A DNA stretch of 64,000 nucleotides from JBBSHE01 sp038253325 (lineage in GTDB: Bacteria > Actinomycetota > Actinomycetes > Propionibacteriales > Nocardioidaceae): contig JBBSHE010000010.1 in assembly GCA_038253325.1 (NCBI GenBank), forward strand, positions 9,144 to 73,143, given 5' to 3'. Positions 53,042 through 60,651 of the stretch are shown here, one piece after another. Positions within the stretch are counted from its first letter, which is position 1, and each line of letters opens with the position of its first letter. The notes below the pieces were generated by a model that worked only from the letters and a program-made list of their open reading frames with translations, searched no databases and was not told the DNA's origin. The translations under genes were made by a program, and so were the position numbers.

Positions 53042-53637
53042 GATGCTCCTCCCCGAGCCGTCAGCAGGTCCCTGAGCTTGCCGAGACAGCGGCCGCGGGT
53101 CGGTCCGATGCTTCCGACCGGCATGTCGAGATCTTTTGCGATTCCTGCATAGTCCGGGCGGTCTTCGAAGGCGACGATCCGGAGGAGACGCTGACATCTC
53201 GGCGTCAGCCGCTGGACCGCGGCCCACAGGTTCGCGTCCTCGTCGCTGCGGACGGCGTCATCCTCCGCCGACCGAGAGGTACCGGCGCGGTCCACCACGA
53301 CCTGCTCCGGAACCGGAGGCATCCGGCCTGCCGACTTCGCCACCCGCCAGGCCTCCCGGCGGGCCGTCGTCGTCAGCCAGGAGGAAACCGCTTGCGGGTC
53401 CGCGATCGACGCGTGCCGCCGCACCAGGGTCAGCCACACGGTCTGCACGACGTCCTCAGCGCGGTCGCGATCCAGGCCGTACGCACGTACGACATGCCAG
53501 AGCACCGGCGACAAAGCACGTACGAGGTCGTCGAGAGCACCCGGCTCACCGGCCTGCCAGGCCCGGAAGTGTCGAGCCGCCTGATCCCAGACGGTGGCCC
53601 CAGCTGCTGCGTCGCTGGTGGGATGCGCGACCATCAT
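53038..53637 (-). CDS. ECF-type sigma-70 factor of the protease operon
   Basis: The protein has 199 residues. Region 2 reads ALDDLVRALSPVLWHVVRAY and DRAEDVVQTVWLTLVRRHAS; region 4 reads LTPRCQRLLRIVAFEDRPDY and IAKDLDMPVGSIGPTRGRCL. The SIGPTRGRC ending of the recognition helix is typical of an actinobacterial ECF group. The ATG at 53637 follows GAGAGG by five bases; in-frame ATGs occur at 53661 and 53682. It leads the operon sigma, small protein, S8 peptidase, CHAT protease. Confidence 0.88.
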   Translation of the reverse strand: MMVAHPTSDAAAGATVWDQAARHFRAWQAGEPGALDDLVRALSPVLWHVVRAYGLDRDRAEDVVQTVWLTLVRRHASIADPQAVSSWLTTTARREAWRVAKSAGRMPPVPEQVVVDRAGTSRSAEDDAVRSDEDANLWAAVQRLTPRCQRLLRIVAFEDRPDYAGIAKDLDMPVGSIGPTRGRCLGKLRDLLTARGGAS

Positions 53638-53967
53638 GGACCTCTCGCTGATGCTGCCCATCGCCGTGCTCACACCCTCCATGAGTGGGTTCGCGGTGGT
53701 CTGATACACCTGCGGCGACGCGTTCAACCCTCATCGTCGCGCCACCGCACCGCCCTGTCGACTCCATCGCGCGGTTTCCCGAAGATTCTGACAACTCAGG
53801 TATCAGCCGCGCCGCCACGTACTCCTCACTCCACAACAGTCGATGTCGCAAGGCATCCGACCACGGCGAGCGGTGGACGGTGACACCCGTGCCGATGACA
53901 GGCACGACCTCGCACAACCAGCGGGGGGCAGGAACAGGGGTCCTGCCCCCCTTACTGGTCTGCGTTG
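53638..53967. other. Intergenic region between dapB and the sigma-protease operon
   Basis: About 330 bases hold no recognisable gene. The sigma operon promoter must lie here or in its 5' part; a TTGAAC and TATCAG pair spaced 15 bases (around 53700-53730, minus strand) is a weak candidate. The only strong structure is the hairpin at 53923-53951 close to the dapB stop. Confidence 0.4.
53923..53951 (-). terminator. Hairpin downstream of dapB
   Basis: GGGGGGCAGGA and TCCTGCCCCCC form a perfect 11-base-pair stem with a seven-base loop, 16 bases beyond the dapB stop. No T-tract follows on either strand, so it would be a terminator of the stem-only type common in high-G+C genomes. Confidence 0.6.
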
Positions 53968-54711
53968 TCAGGTGGTGAAGCCGAGAACGTGGTCGAGGCC
54001 GACCGTGAGTCCGGGGTTGCTCGTGACCCACTCGATCCCGGCCAGCACACCGGGCATGAACGACGCCCGGTCGAGCGTCTGGTGGCGCATCGTGAACGAC
54101 TCTCCGGATGATCCGAAGACCACCTCCTGCGCGGCGATCACGCCGGCGACGCGCAGGCTGTGGACGCGGATGCCGTCAATGGCCGCTCCCCTCGCGTTGT
54201 CCGGGTCGTCCGTCGTCGCGTCCGGAAGGTCCGCGCTGTCGGCCCGCTTCCGCGAAGCGGCGACGAGATGGGCGGTACGGGTGGCCGTGCCTGAGGGCGC
54301 GTCCTTCTTCTCCGGGTGGTGCGTCTCGATGATCTCCACCGAGCCGAAGTAGGGCGTCGCCTGCGCGGCGAACCGCATCATCAGCAACGCGCCGAGGGAC
54401 AGGTTGGGCGCGACCAGCACCCCCACCGCCGGCTTGTCGGCCAGCTGCCGCTCGAGGTCCGTCAGCCGCTCACCGTCGAAGCCCGACGTGGCCACGACCA
54501 CGTTGACGCCGTGGTCGACGCACCAGGAGACGTTCTCGACGGCTGCCGTCGGGTTCGTGAGGTCGACGGCGACATCGGCAACCGCCGCCGCGTCGAGCGG
54601 GTCGGCGGAGCCGATCCGGGCAACAAGCTGGAGGCCCGTACTCGACTCGACCGCCGCGCACGCGAGCGTACCCATCCGTCCAGACGCACCCACGACGGCG
54701 ACCTTGATCAC
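53968..54711 (-). CDS. dapB: 4-hydroxy-tetrahydrodipicolinate reductase
   Basis: The protein has 247 residues, normal for the family. The nucleotide-binding GASGRMG loop is at about 8-14, and IIETHHPEKKDAPSGTA holds the catalytic His pair and Lys. It reduces the DapA product in lysine and diaminopimelate synthesis. The ATG at 54711 starts at the edge of a 65-base gap to a plus-strand FAS1 remnant. Confidence 0.95.
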   Translation of the reverse strand: MIKVAVVGASGRMGTLACAAVESSTGLQLVARIGSADPLDAAAVADVAVDLTNPTAAVENVSWCVDHGVNVVVATSGFDGERLTDLERQLADKPAVGVLVAPNLSLGALLMMRFAAQATPYFGSVEIIETHHPEKKDAPSGTATRTAHLVAASRKRADSADLPDATTDDPDNARGAAIDGIRVHSLRVAGVIAAQEVVFGSSGESFTMRHQTLDRASFMPGVLAGIEWVTSNPGLTVGLDHVLGFTT

Positions 54712-54776
54712 ACGGCCAACCTACTCGAACCGGGCCGAACGCCAATCCGCGCAGCGTCACCGAGCGAACCCCCACG

Positions 54777-55022
54777 GTGAAGCCCGCCAACGCCGGAACG
54801 CTGTCGAAGATCCTGACGTTCCACGTGCTGTCGGGTCAGATCACTCCTGACCAGATCGCCGGCAGCCACAAGACGGTCGAGGGCGAGAGCCTGACCGTCA
54901 AGGGCTCGGGCGACAACCTGACGGTCGACGGTGCCAAGGTGATCTGCGGTGGAGTTCACACCGCGAACGCCACGGTCTACCTGATCGACTCGGTGATGAT
55001 GCCGCCGAGCATGATGAAGTGA
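54777..55022 (+). pseudogene. C-terminal fragment of a fasciclin (FAS1) domain protein
   Basis: The 81 residues read as the second half of one FAS1 domain: GTLSKILTFHVLSGQITPDQ, then TVEGESLTVKGSGDNLTVDG and ATVYLIDSVMMPP, which are the conserved H-box-like and YLIDSV segments. A whole domain needs about 130 residues, and the signal peptide and first half are missing. No ribosome site precedes the GTG at 54777. It is most likely a remnant of an MPT70-like secreted adhesion protein gene, cut by deletion next to dapB. Confidence 0.75.
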
Positions 55023-55061
55023 CGGCAGCGGTTCCCAACTGAGCTTTTCGTTTCGAAGTTG

Positions 55062-55091
55062 GAGGGTGTCCGGAGCAATCCGGGCACCCTC
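55062..55091. terminator. Bidirectional hairpin between FAS1 fragment and M16 peptidase
   Basis: GAGGGTGTCCGG and CCGGGCACCCTC form a 12-base stem with one mismatch and a six-base loop. It lies 39 bases after the FAS1 fragment stop and 41 bases after the M16 peptidase stop, between two convergent units. No T-tract follows. Confidence 0.6.
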
Positions 55092-55132
55092 TGCTCATGT
55101 CCGCGGCTCATGTCCCCGCGCATGTCGGCGGC

Positions 55133-56476
55133 TCATGTCCGCCCCAGCTCGGACTCGTCGGTGTACGGGCCCACCACCGCGAGCGTCGCTGGCTGTCGCA
55201 ACAGCTCCGCGCCAACCGCCGCGACGTCGTCGAGCGTCACCGCGTCTATCCGCGCAAGTACCTCGTCGATCGAGAGCAGATCACCATAGACGAGCTCACC
55301 CCGCGCCAGCCTGATCATCTGCGAGAACGTGTCCTCGAGCCCGAGTACGAAGCTTCCGCGCAGCTGTCCCTTTGCCCGGTCGAGCTCCTCGGTCGTGACT
55401 CCGTCGGCAGCGAGCGAACCCAGCGCACGGCCTACGACCTCCAGCACCGGCCCGAGCTTGTCGGGCAGGCATCCGCCCCCGACGGCGACGTACCCGGTGT
55501 CGGCGTACGACGTGAGCACCGAGTACACGGAGTACGCCAGCCCGCGGCGCTCTCGTACCTCCTGGAACAGTCGGGACGACGTGCCCCCTCCGAGCACGGT
55601 GCTCAGGATGTTGGCAGCGAACCGGCGCTCATCGCAGTGGGACAGCCCGGGGACACCGAGCAGGAACGTCGCCTGCTCGGTCGGGCGGGTCACCAGTCGA
55701 ACCGACTCGCGGGCGAGGGACGGCGGCGAACCGGTCCGCCGCAATCCGTACGGCACGGCCGGCGACCCCGCCGCCGCGGCGAAGCCCCGACGAATGAGCC
55801 CGACGAACACCCGATGGTCGACGTTCCCGGCGGCGCTGACCACGAGCCGGTCGGGTCTGTATCGACGACGGAAGTACCCGACGACCTGTCGCCTCGTCAG
55901 CGCCCCGATCGACTCCGAGGTCCCGACGATCGGCCGGCCGATCGGGATGTCACCGAACAGCGCCGACACGAACGCGTCGTGGACGGTCTCGTCGGGGTCG
56001 TCGTCGTTCATCGCGATCTCTTCCAAGATCACGTCGCGCTCGGTCCGGACCTCGGCTGCCGGCAACGTGGACCCGACGAGCATGTCGGAGAGCAATGTGA
56101 CCGCGAGCTCCACGTCATGGTCGAGTACACGTGCGTGGTAGCACGTGTACTCCTTGCCCGTGAACGCGTTGAGCTCGCCGCCGACACCGTCGATCGCCGC
56201 CGAGATCTCCGCGGCCGACCGCGTCCGAGTGCCCTTGAACAATAGATGCTCGAGGAAGTGCGTGACGCCGGCCAAGGATGGCGTCTCGTCCCGGGAGCCG
56301 ACACTGACCCATACGCCGATGCTCACCGACCGTGCCGTCGGAACGGTTTCGGTGATGACCGTGATGCCGCTCGGCAGCACGGTGCGCCGGACCGCGGCGT
56401 CGGACGACGCCCTCGGTGCTCGACGGACGGCCGTACGCGTACGGGTCGACGCGCCCGTACGCGCAACAGCCGACAC
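55133..56476 (-). CDS. M16 family zinc peptidase (pitrilysin/processing-peptidase type)
   Basis: The protein has 447 residues. The inverted zinc motif HFLEH (His73, Glu76, His77) is followed by GGELNAFTGKEYTCYHARV and the distal Glu in DVILEEIAMNDDDP. A C-terminal M16_C half contains LGGGTSSRLFQEVRERRGLA and YVAVGGG. Placement directly after pnp is conserved across actinobacteria. The product probably degrades peptides; a PNPase link is not established. It starts 11 bases beyond the pnp stop. Confidence 0.93.
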   Translation of the reverse strand: MSAVARTGASTRTRTAVRRAPRASSDAAVRRTVLPSGITVITETVPTARSVSIGVWVSVGSRDETPSLAGVTHFLEHLLFKGTRTRSAAEISAAIDGVGGELNAFTGKEYTCYHARVLDHDVELAVTLLSDMLVGSTLPAAEVRTERDVILEEIAMNDDDPDETVHDAFVSALFGDIPIGRPIVGTSESIGALTRRQVVGYFRRRYRPDRLVVSAAGNVDHRVFVGLIRRGFAAAAGSPAVPYGLRRTGSPPSLARESVRLVTRPTEQATFLLGVPGLSHCDERRFAANILSTVLGGGTSSRLFQEVRERRGLAYSVYSVLTSYADTGYVAVGGGCLPDKLGPVLEVVGRALGSLAADGVTTEELDRAKGQLRGSFVLGLEDTFSQMIRLARGELVYGDLLSIDEVLARIDAVTLDDVAAVGAELLRQPATLAVVGPYTDESELGRT

Positions 56477-56487
56477 GGCGATACGTC

Positions 56488-58728
56488 CTAGGCTTCGGGC
56501 TCGCCGTCGGAGTCGTCGGTCGACGGTTCGTCGTCGACGACAGCGATCAGCGACAGCTTTCCGCGGTCGTCGATGTCGGCGATCTCGACCTGGAGCTTCT
56601 GCCCGACCGCGACGACGTCTTCGACGTTCTCGACCCGGCGGCCACCGGCGAGGGCGCGCAGCTTGCTGATGTGCAGCAGGCCGTCCTTGCCCGGCAGCAG
56701 CGAGACGAACGCCCCGAACGACGTTGCCTTGACGACCGTCCCGAGGTACCTCTCGCCGATCTCCGGCATCTGTGGGTTGGCGATCGCATTGATCGTCGAG
56801 CGGGCCGCCTCGGCCGCGGACCCGACCTCGGCGCCGACGTAGATCGTGCCGTCGTCCTCGATCGTGATCTGCGCACCGGTGTCGTCCTGGATCTGGTTGA
56901 TGACCTTGCCCTTCGGGCCGATCACCTCACCGATCTTGTCGACGGGGATCTTCATCGTGATGATCCGCGGCGCGGTCGGTGCCATTTCGTCCGGTCCGTC
57001 GATGGCCTCTGCCATCACGTCGAGGATCGTCATCCGGGCATCCCGCGCCTGCTGAAGGGCGGCGCCGAGGACCGACGCCGGGATCCCGTCGAGCTTCGTG
57101 TCCAGCTGCAAGGCCGTCACGAACTCGCGGGTGCCGGCGACCTTGAAGTCCATGTCGCCGAAGGCGTCTTCGGCGCCGAGGATGTCGGTCAGCGTCACGA
57201 ACTCCGGCTTGCCGTCGACTTCGCCCGAGATCAGACCCATCGCGATCCCGCCCACCGGCGCCCGCAGGGGTACGCCGGAGTTGAGCAGCGCCATCGTCGA
57301 CGCACACACCGACCCCATCGACGTCGAGCCGTTGGAGCCCAGCGCCTCCGAAACCTGGCGGATCGCGTACGGGAACTCCTCACGCGTCGGCAGCACCGGC
57401 ATCAGAGCGCGGCCGGCGAGCGCACCGTGGCCGATCTCACGCCGCTTCGGCGAGCCGACCCGACCGGTCTCACCCGTCGAATAGGGCGGGAAATTGTAGT
57501 TGTGCATGTAGCGGCGGGTCGTCTCGGGCGAAAGGGTGTCGAGCCTCTGCTCGAGCCCCAGCATGTTCAGTGTCGTCACGCCGAGAATCTGAGTCTCACC
57601 ACGCTCGAAGAGCGCGGACCCGTGGACCCGCGGCAGCACGCCCACCTCGGCGGACAGGCTGCGGATGTCGGTGAGACCGCGTCCGTCGATCCGGACCCCG
57701 TCGCGGAGCACGCGCTGGCGTACCAGCTTCTTTGTCAACGACCGGAACGCGGCACCGAGCTCCTTCTCACGGCCCTCGAAGTCGGCGGCAAGCTTCTCGA
57801 GCACGCCGCCCTTGATCTCGTCGAGGCGGCCCTCCCGCTCGAGCTTGTCCGCGATCGTCAAGGCGCTCGCCAGATCGCCGGCGGCGGCGGACTCGACCGC
57901 CGCGAATGCGTCGTCGTCGTAGTCGAGGAACCGGGGAAACTCCCGCGTCGGCTTCGCAGCGACCGCGGCCAGCTCGCTCTGCGTCTCGCAGAGCTGCTTG
58001 ATGAACTTCTTCGATGCCTCGAGCCCTTCGGCGACGATGTCCTCGGTCGGCGCCTGCGCGCCGCCGCGGACGAGGTCCCAGGTGGACTCCGTCGACTCGG
58101 CCTCGACCATCATGATCGCGACGTCGCCGTCGTCGAGCACCCGGCCGGCGACAACCATGTCGAAGACGGCGTCCTCGAGTTGGGCATGGGTCGGGAAGGC
58201 GACCCACTGCCCCCGGATCAGCGCCACCCGGGTGGCCCCGACTGGGCCGCTGAACGGCAAGCCGGACAACTGGGTCGACAGCGAGGCGGCGTTGATTGCG
58301 AGCACGTCGTACGGCGTGTCGGGGTGCAGCGCGAGAACGGTGATGACGACCTGGACCTCGTTACGCAGACCCGAGACGAACGACGGCCGAAGCGGTCGGT
58401 CGATCAGTCGGCAGGTCAGGATCGCGTCCTCCGAAGGCCGGCCCTCGCGTCGGAAGAACGAACCCGGGATGCGTCCCGCCGCGTACATCCGCTCCTCGAC
58501 GTCGACCGTCAGGGGGAAGAAGTCGAAGTGTTCCTTGGGGTGCTTGCCAGCCGTGGTGGCTGACAGCAGCATGGTGTCGTCGTCGAGGTAGGCGACGGCG
58601 CTGCCGGCCGCCTGCTGGGCGAGCCGGCCGGTCTCGAAGCGCACCGTACGTTTGCCGTGGGTGCCGTTGTCGATCACCGTTTCTACGGTCTTGGTTGCGT
58701 CTTCGGCATGGGTTGTGGATCCCGTCAT
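56488..58728 (-). CDS. pnp: Polyribonucleotide nucleotidyltransferase (PNPase)
   Basis: The protein has 746 residues. Two RNase PH-like halves are joined by a helical domain, with RRYMHNYNFPPYSTGE and LPTREEFPYAIR in the second half; the KH domain (IGEVIGPKGKVINQIQ) and the S1 domain (GERYLGTVVKATSFGAFVSL) follow. It degrades RNA by phosphorolysis and adds tails in actinobacteria, which lack a separate poly(A) polymerase of the usual type. The ATG at 58728 was chosen because GAAGGG lies seven bases upstream. It is separated from rpsO by about 360 bases. Confidence 0.95.
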   Translation of the reverse strand: MTGSTTHAEDATKTVETVIDNGTHGKRTVRFETGRLAQQAAGSAVAYLDDDTMLLSATTAGKHPKEHFDFFPLTVDVEERMYAAGRIPGSFFRREGRPSEDAILTCRLIDRPLRPSFVSGLRNEVQVVITVLALHPDTPYDVLAINAASLSTQLSGLPFSGPVGATRVALIRGQWVAFPTHAQLEDAVFDMVVAGRVLDDGDVAIMMVEAESTESTWDLVRGGAQAPTEDIVAEGLEASKKFIKQLCETQSELAAVAAKPTREFPRFLDYDDDAFAAVESAAAGDLASALTIADKLEREGRLDEIKGGVLEKLAADFEGREKELGAAFRSLTKKLVRQRVLRDGVRIDGRGLTDIRSLSAEVGVLPRVHGSALFERGETQILGVTTLNMLGLEQRLDTLSPETTRRYMHNYNFPPYSTGETGRVGSPKRREIGHGALAGRALMPVLPTREEFPYAIRQVSEALGSNGSTSMGSVCASTMALLNSGVPLRAPVGGIAMGLISGEVDGKPEFVTLTDILGAEDAFGDMDFKVAGTREFVTALQLDTKLDGIPASVLGAALQQARDARMTILDVMAEAIDGPDEMAPTAPRIITMKIPVDKIGEVIGPKGKVINQIQDDTGAQITIEDDGTIYVGAEVGSAAEAARSTINAIANPQMPEIGERYLGTVVKATSFGAFVSLLPGKDGLLHISKLRALAGGRRVENVEDVVAVGQKLQVEIADIDDRGKLSLIAVVDDEPSTDDSDGEPEA

Positions 58729-59086
58729 GGGTATCCCTTCTCGTACGTGTGACACCCAACGGTCTCGGCTCGACAAGTCCGGCGGCGAGATCGACGAGTC
58801 GATCGTTGTACGCAATCGGGCTCGCCCGACACCGGACGGTTCGCCGGGCCGGTCTTCGATCGAGACCCACGGTCACCCTGGTGTCAGGTGTCCGGAAGTC
58901 ACTACCGAGGACCGGCGGCCAGGCAGTCGGGCCGTCGCCGTGAGGTCACGGTTTTGGTTCGAGGTCCCACATCGGAGCCTCGAGTTGTGTGTTCCCTGTT
59001 CAGTTGTGCCGATGTTCAGTTGTGCGGGGTCCGAGGACCCCGAGATGTCGATGAACGGCCACCCGATGGCTCACCGTTCATCGACG
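58729..59086 (-). promoter_or_regulatory. rpsO-pnp intergenic region with hairpins
   Basis: No gene is seen in about 360 bases. On the minus strand it opens with a 12-base-pair stem right after rpsO (59085-59047), then GGGGTCC-GA-GGACCCC (59031-59046) as a short perfect palindrome. In Streptomyces the same gap holds a pnp promoter and a stem cut by RNase III, through which pnp is autoregulated. The same arrangement is likely here, but cleavage sites cannot be read from sequence. Confidence 0.55.
59047..59085 (-). terminator. Hairpin immediately after rpsO
   Basis: GTCGATGAACGG and CCGTTCATCGAC form a perfect 12-base-pair stem with a 15-base loop, one base past the rpsO stop. There is no T-tract. 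It fits either partial termination or the RNase III processing stem known from rpsO-pnp operons. Confidence 0.7.
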
Positions 59087-59356
59087 TCAACGACGAAGTC
59101 CGAGTCGTTCGCGTAGGACGCGGTAGCGCTCGATGTCGATCTCTTGGAGGTAGTTCATCAGTCGCCGGCGCCGTCCGACCAGCAGGAGCAGACCGCGACG
59201 GCTGTGGTGGTCGTGCTTGTGCTCCTTCAGATGCTCGGTCAGGTCGGCGATCCGCTTGGTCAGGAGCGCGACCTGGACCTCCGGGCTCCCGGTGTCGCCC
59301 TCGCCCGTGGCGTAGTCGCGGATGATGGTTTCCTTGGTCGCAGCATCCAGCGGCAC
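59087..59356 (-). CDS. rpsO: 30S ribosomal protein S15
   Basis: The protein has 89 residues, full length. It shows KETIIRDYATGEGDTGSPEV, HLKEHKHDHHSRRGLLLLVG and the RRRRLMNYL helix that binds 16S rRNA. The GTG at 59356 follows GAGGAGGAG, so the longer frame to 59443 is not used. It precedes pnp, as in most bacteria. Confidence 0.96.
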   Translation of the reverse strand: MPLDAATKETIIRDYATGEGDTGSPEVQVALLTKRIADLTEHLKEHKHDHHSRRGLLLLVGRRRRLMNYLQEIDIERYRVLRERLGLRR

Positions 59357-59499
59357 GCGACTCCTCCTCGGGTGGTCGTTGCGCGGCGCACTGGGGCATT
59401 TCCACCCAGGCTCTGTTGTCTCCGCGGCCGACGAATACGGCACTGCTCAGCGTATCAGCGGTGTCTTGTCCGACCCTAATCGCGGGGGTCGGGGCCGGG

Positions 59500-60471
59500 T
59501 CACGGCGGATCGGGCGGAGCCTTCGATGTCAGCAACTCGCGGGTTCGGTCGACATCGGTGTCCATCTGCCGGATCAGAGCCTCGATGTCCTCGTACTTCT
59601 CCATGCTACGGAGCCGCTCGGCGAACACGATCTCGACAGGTACGCCGTACAGCTCGAGGTCGTCGCGATCGAGCACATAGGCCTCGACCGTTCGTTCGAG
59701 GCCGTCGAAGGTGGGGTTCGTGCCGACGCTGATCGCGGCCGGCTGATAACCCTCGCTGGCTGCATCCAGCCGGCGCAGCCAGCCGGCGTAGACGCCATCG
59801 GCGGGGACGGCCGTCGCGGTCGAGCGGACGGGGACGTTGGCCGTGGGGTATCCCAGCAGCTCGCGTCCACGCTGGTGACCCTTCACCACCTCACCACGCA
59901 CGGAAAACGGACGTCCGAGCGCATTGGCGGCCGCCTCGACGTCACCGTCAGCCAGCCGACCGCGGACGTAGGTCGATGACCAGACGACGTCGCCCGCGCC
60001 GTCGAGGGACAGCCCGTGGACGTCCACGCCGTGGTCGGCCGCCAGCTCGCGCAGCAGCTTGATGTTGCCCGTGGCCCGGTGCCCGAAACGGAAGTTCTCA
60101 CCGACCACGACCGCAGCAGCGTGCAGACGGTCGAACAAGATGTCGGTCACGAAGTCGGTTGCCGAAACCTTGGCGAGATCCTCGGTGAACGGCAGGACGA
60201 GGACGACGCCGACGCCCGCCTCGTCGAGAAGCCGGAGACGTTCGTCGAGCGACACCAGCATCGTCGGAGCATGATCAGGAGCGATCACGCTCATCGGGTG
60301 CGGATCGAACGTCACCGCGACGACCGGCAGGCCACCGTGCGCGGCGGCGACCTCGATCGCCCGAGCGACGACGTGAACGTGACCGACATGTACGCCGTCG
60401 AAGTTCCCGATCGTCACGACCGTGGAGCCGAAGTCGCTGCGAATTTCGTCGAGGCCGTGCCAGGTCTGCAC
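59500..60471 (-). CDS. ribF: Bifunctional riboflavin kinase/FAD synthetase
   Basis: The protein has 323 residues. The N-terminal nucleotidyltransferase has TIGNFDGVHVGHVHVV and VTFDPHPMSV; the C-terminal flavokinase has LGYPTANV and VGTNPTFDG. It makes FMN and FAD from riboflavin. The start is a GTG at 60471. It lies between ptsI and rpsO; in most actinobacteria truB would be directly upstream. Confidence 0.95.
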   Translation of the reverse strand: MQTWHGLDEIRSDFGSTVVTIGNFDGVHVGHVHVVARAIEVAAAHGGLPVVAVTFDPHPMSVIAPDHAPTMLVSLDERLRLLDEAGVGVVLVLPFTEDLAKVSATDFVTDILFDRLHAAAVVVGENFRFGHRATGNIKLLRELAADHGVDVHGLSLDGAGDVVWSSTYVRGRLADGDVEAAANALGRPFSVRGEVVKGHQRGRELLGYPTANVPVRSTATAVPADGVYAGWLRRLDAASEGYQPAAISVGTNPTFDGLERTVEAYVLDRDDLELYGVPVEIVFAERLRSMEKYEDIEALIRQMDTDVDRTRELLTSKAPPDPP

Positions 60472-60651
60472 GTACCGCTCCTCTCCGCGAGGTCGGACTC
60501 ATCGACGACCGCTGGTTGTTTGTCAGGCGATGGCCCGATGGCGACCGGCCAAGCCTGCCACGCGGTGCCGCCCGAACGGCACGCAGTCCCCCTCGACTTG
60601 TCGGCGGCTCATGGGGCTATCACCCCACCACGCACCGACAACTCGCTCGGG

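Noticed and set aside
48438..53637. Type III-E CRISPR (Craspase) locus
   Set aside because: The TPR-CHAT and sigma parts are similar in kind, but no gRAMP/Cas7-11-like gene and no repeat-spacer array exist in the window.
53923..53951. Classical rho-independent terminator after dapB
   Set aside because: The stem is strong but no T-tract follows on either strand, so it is listed only as a stem-type terminator with moderate confidence.
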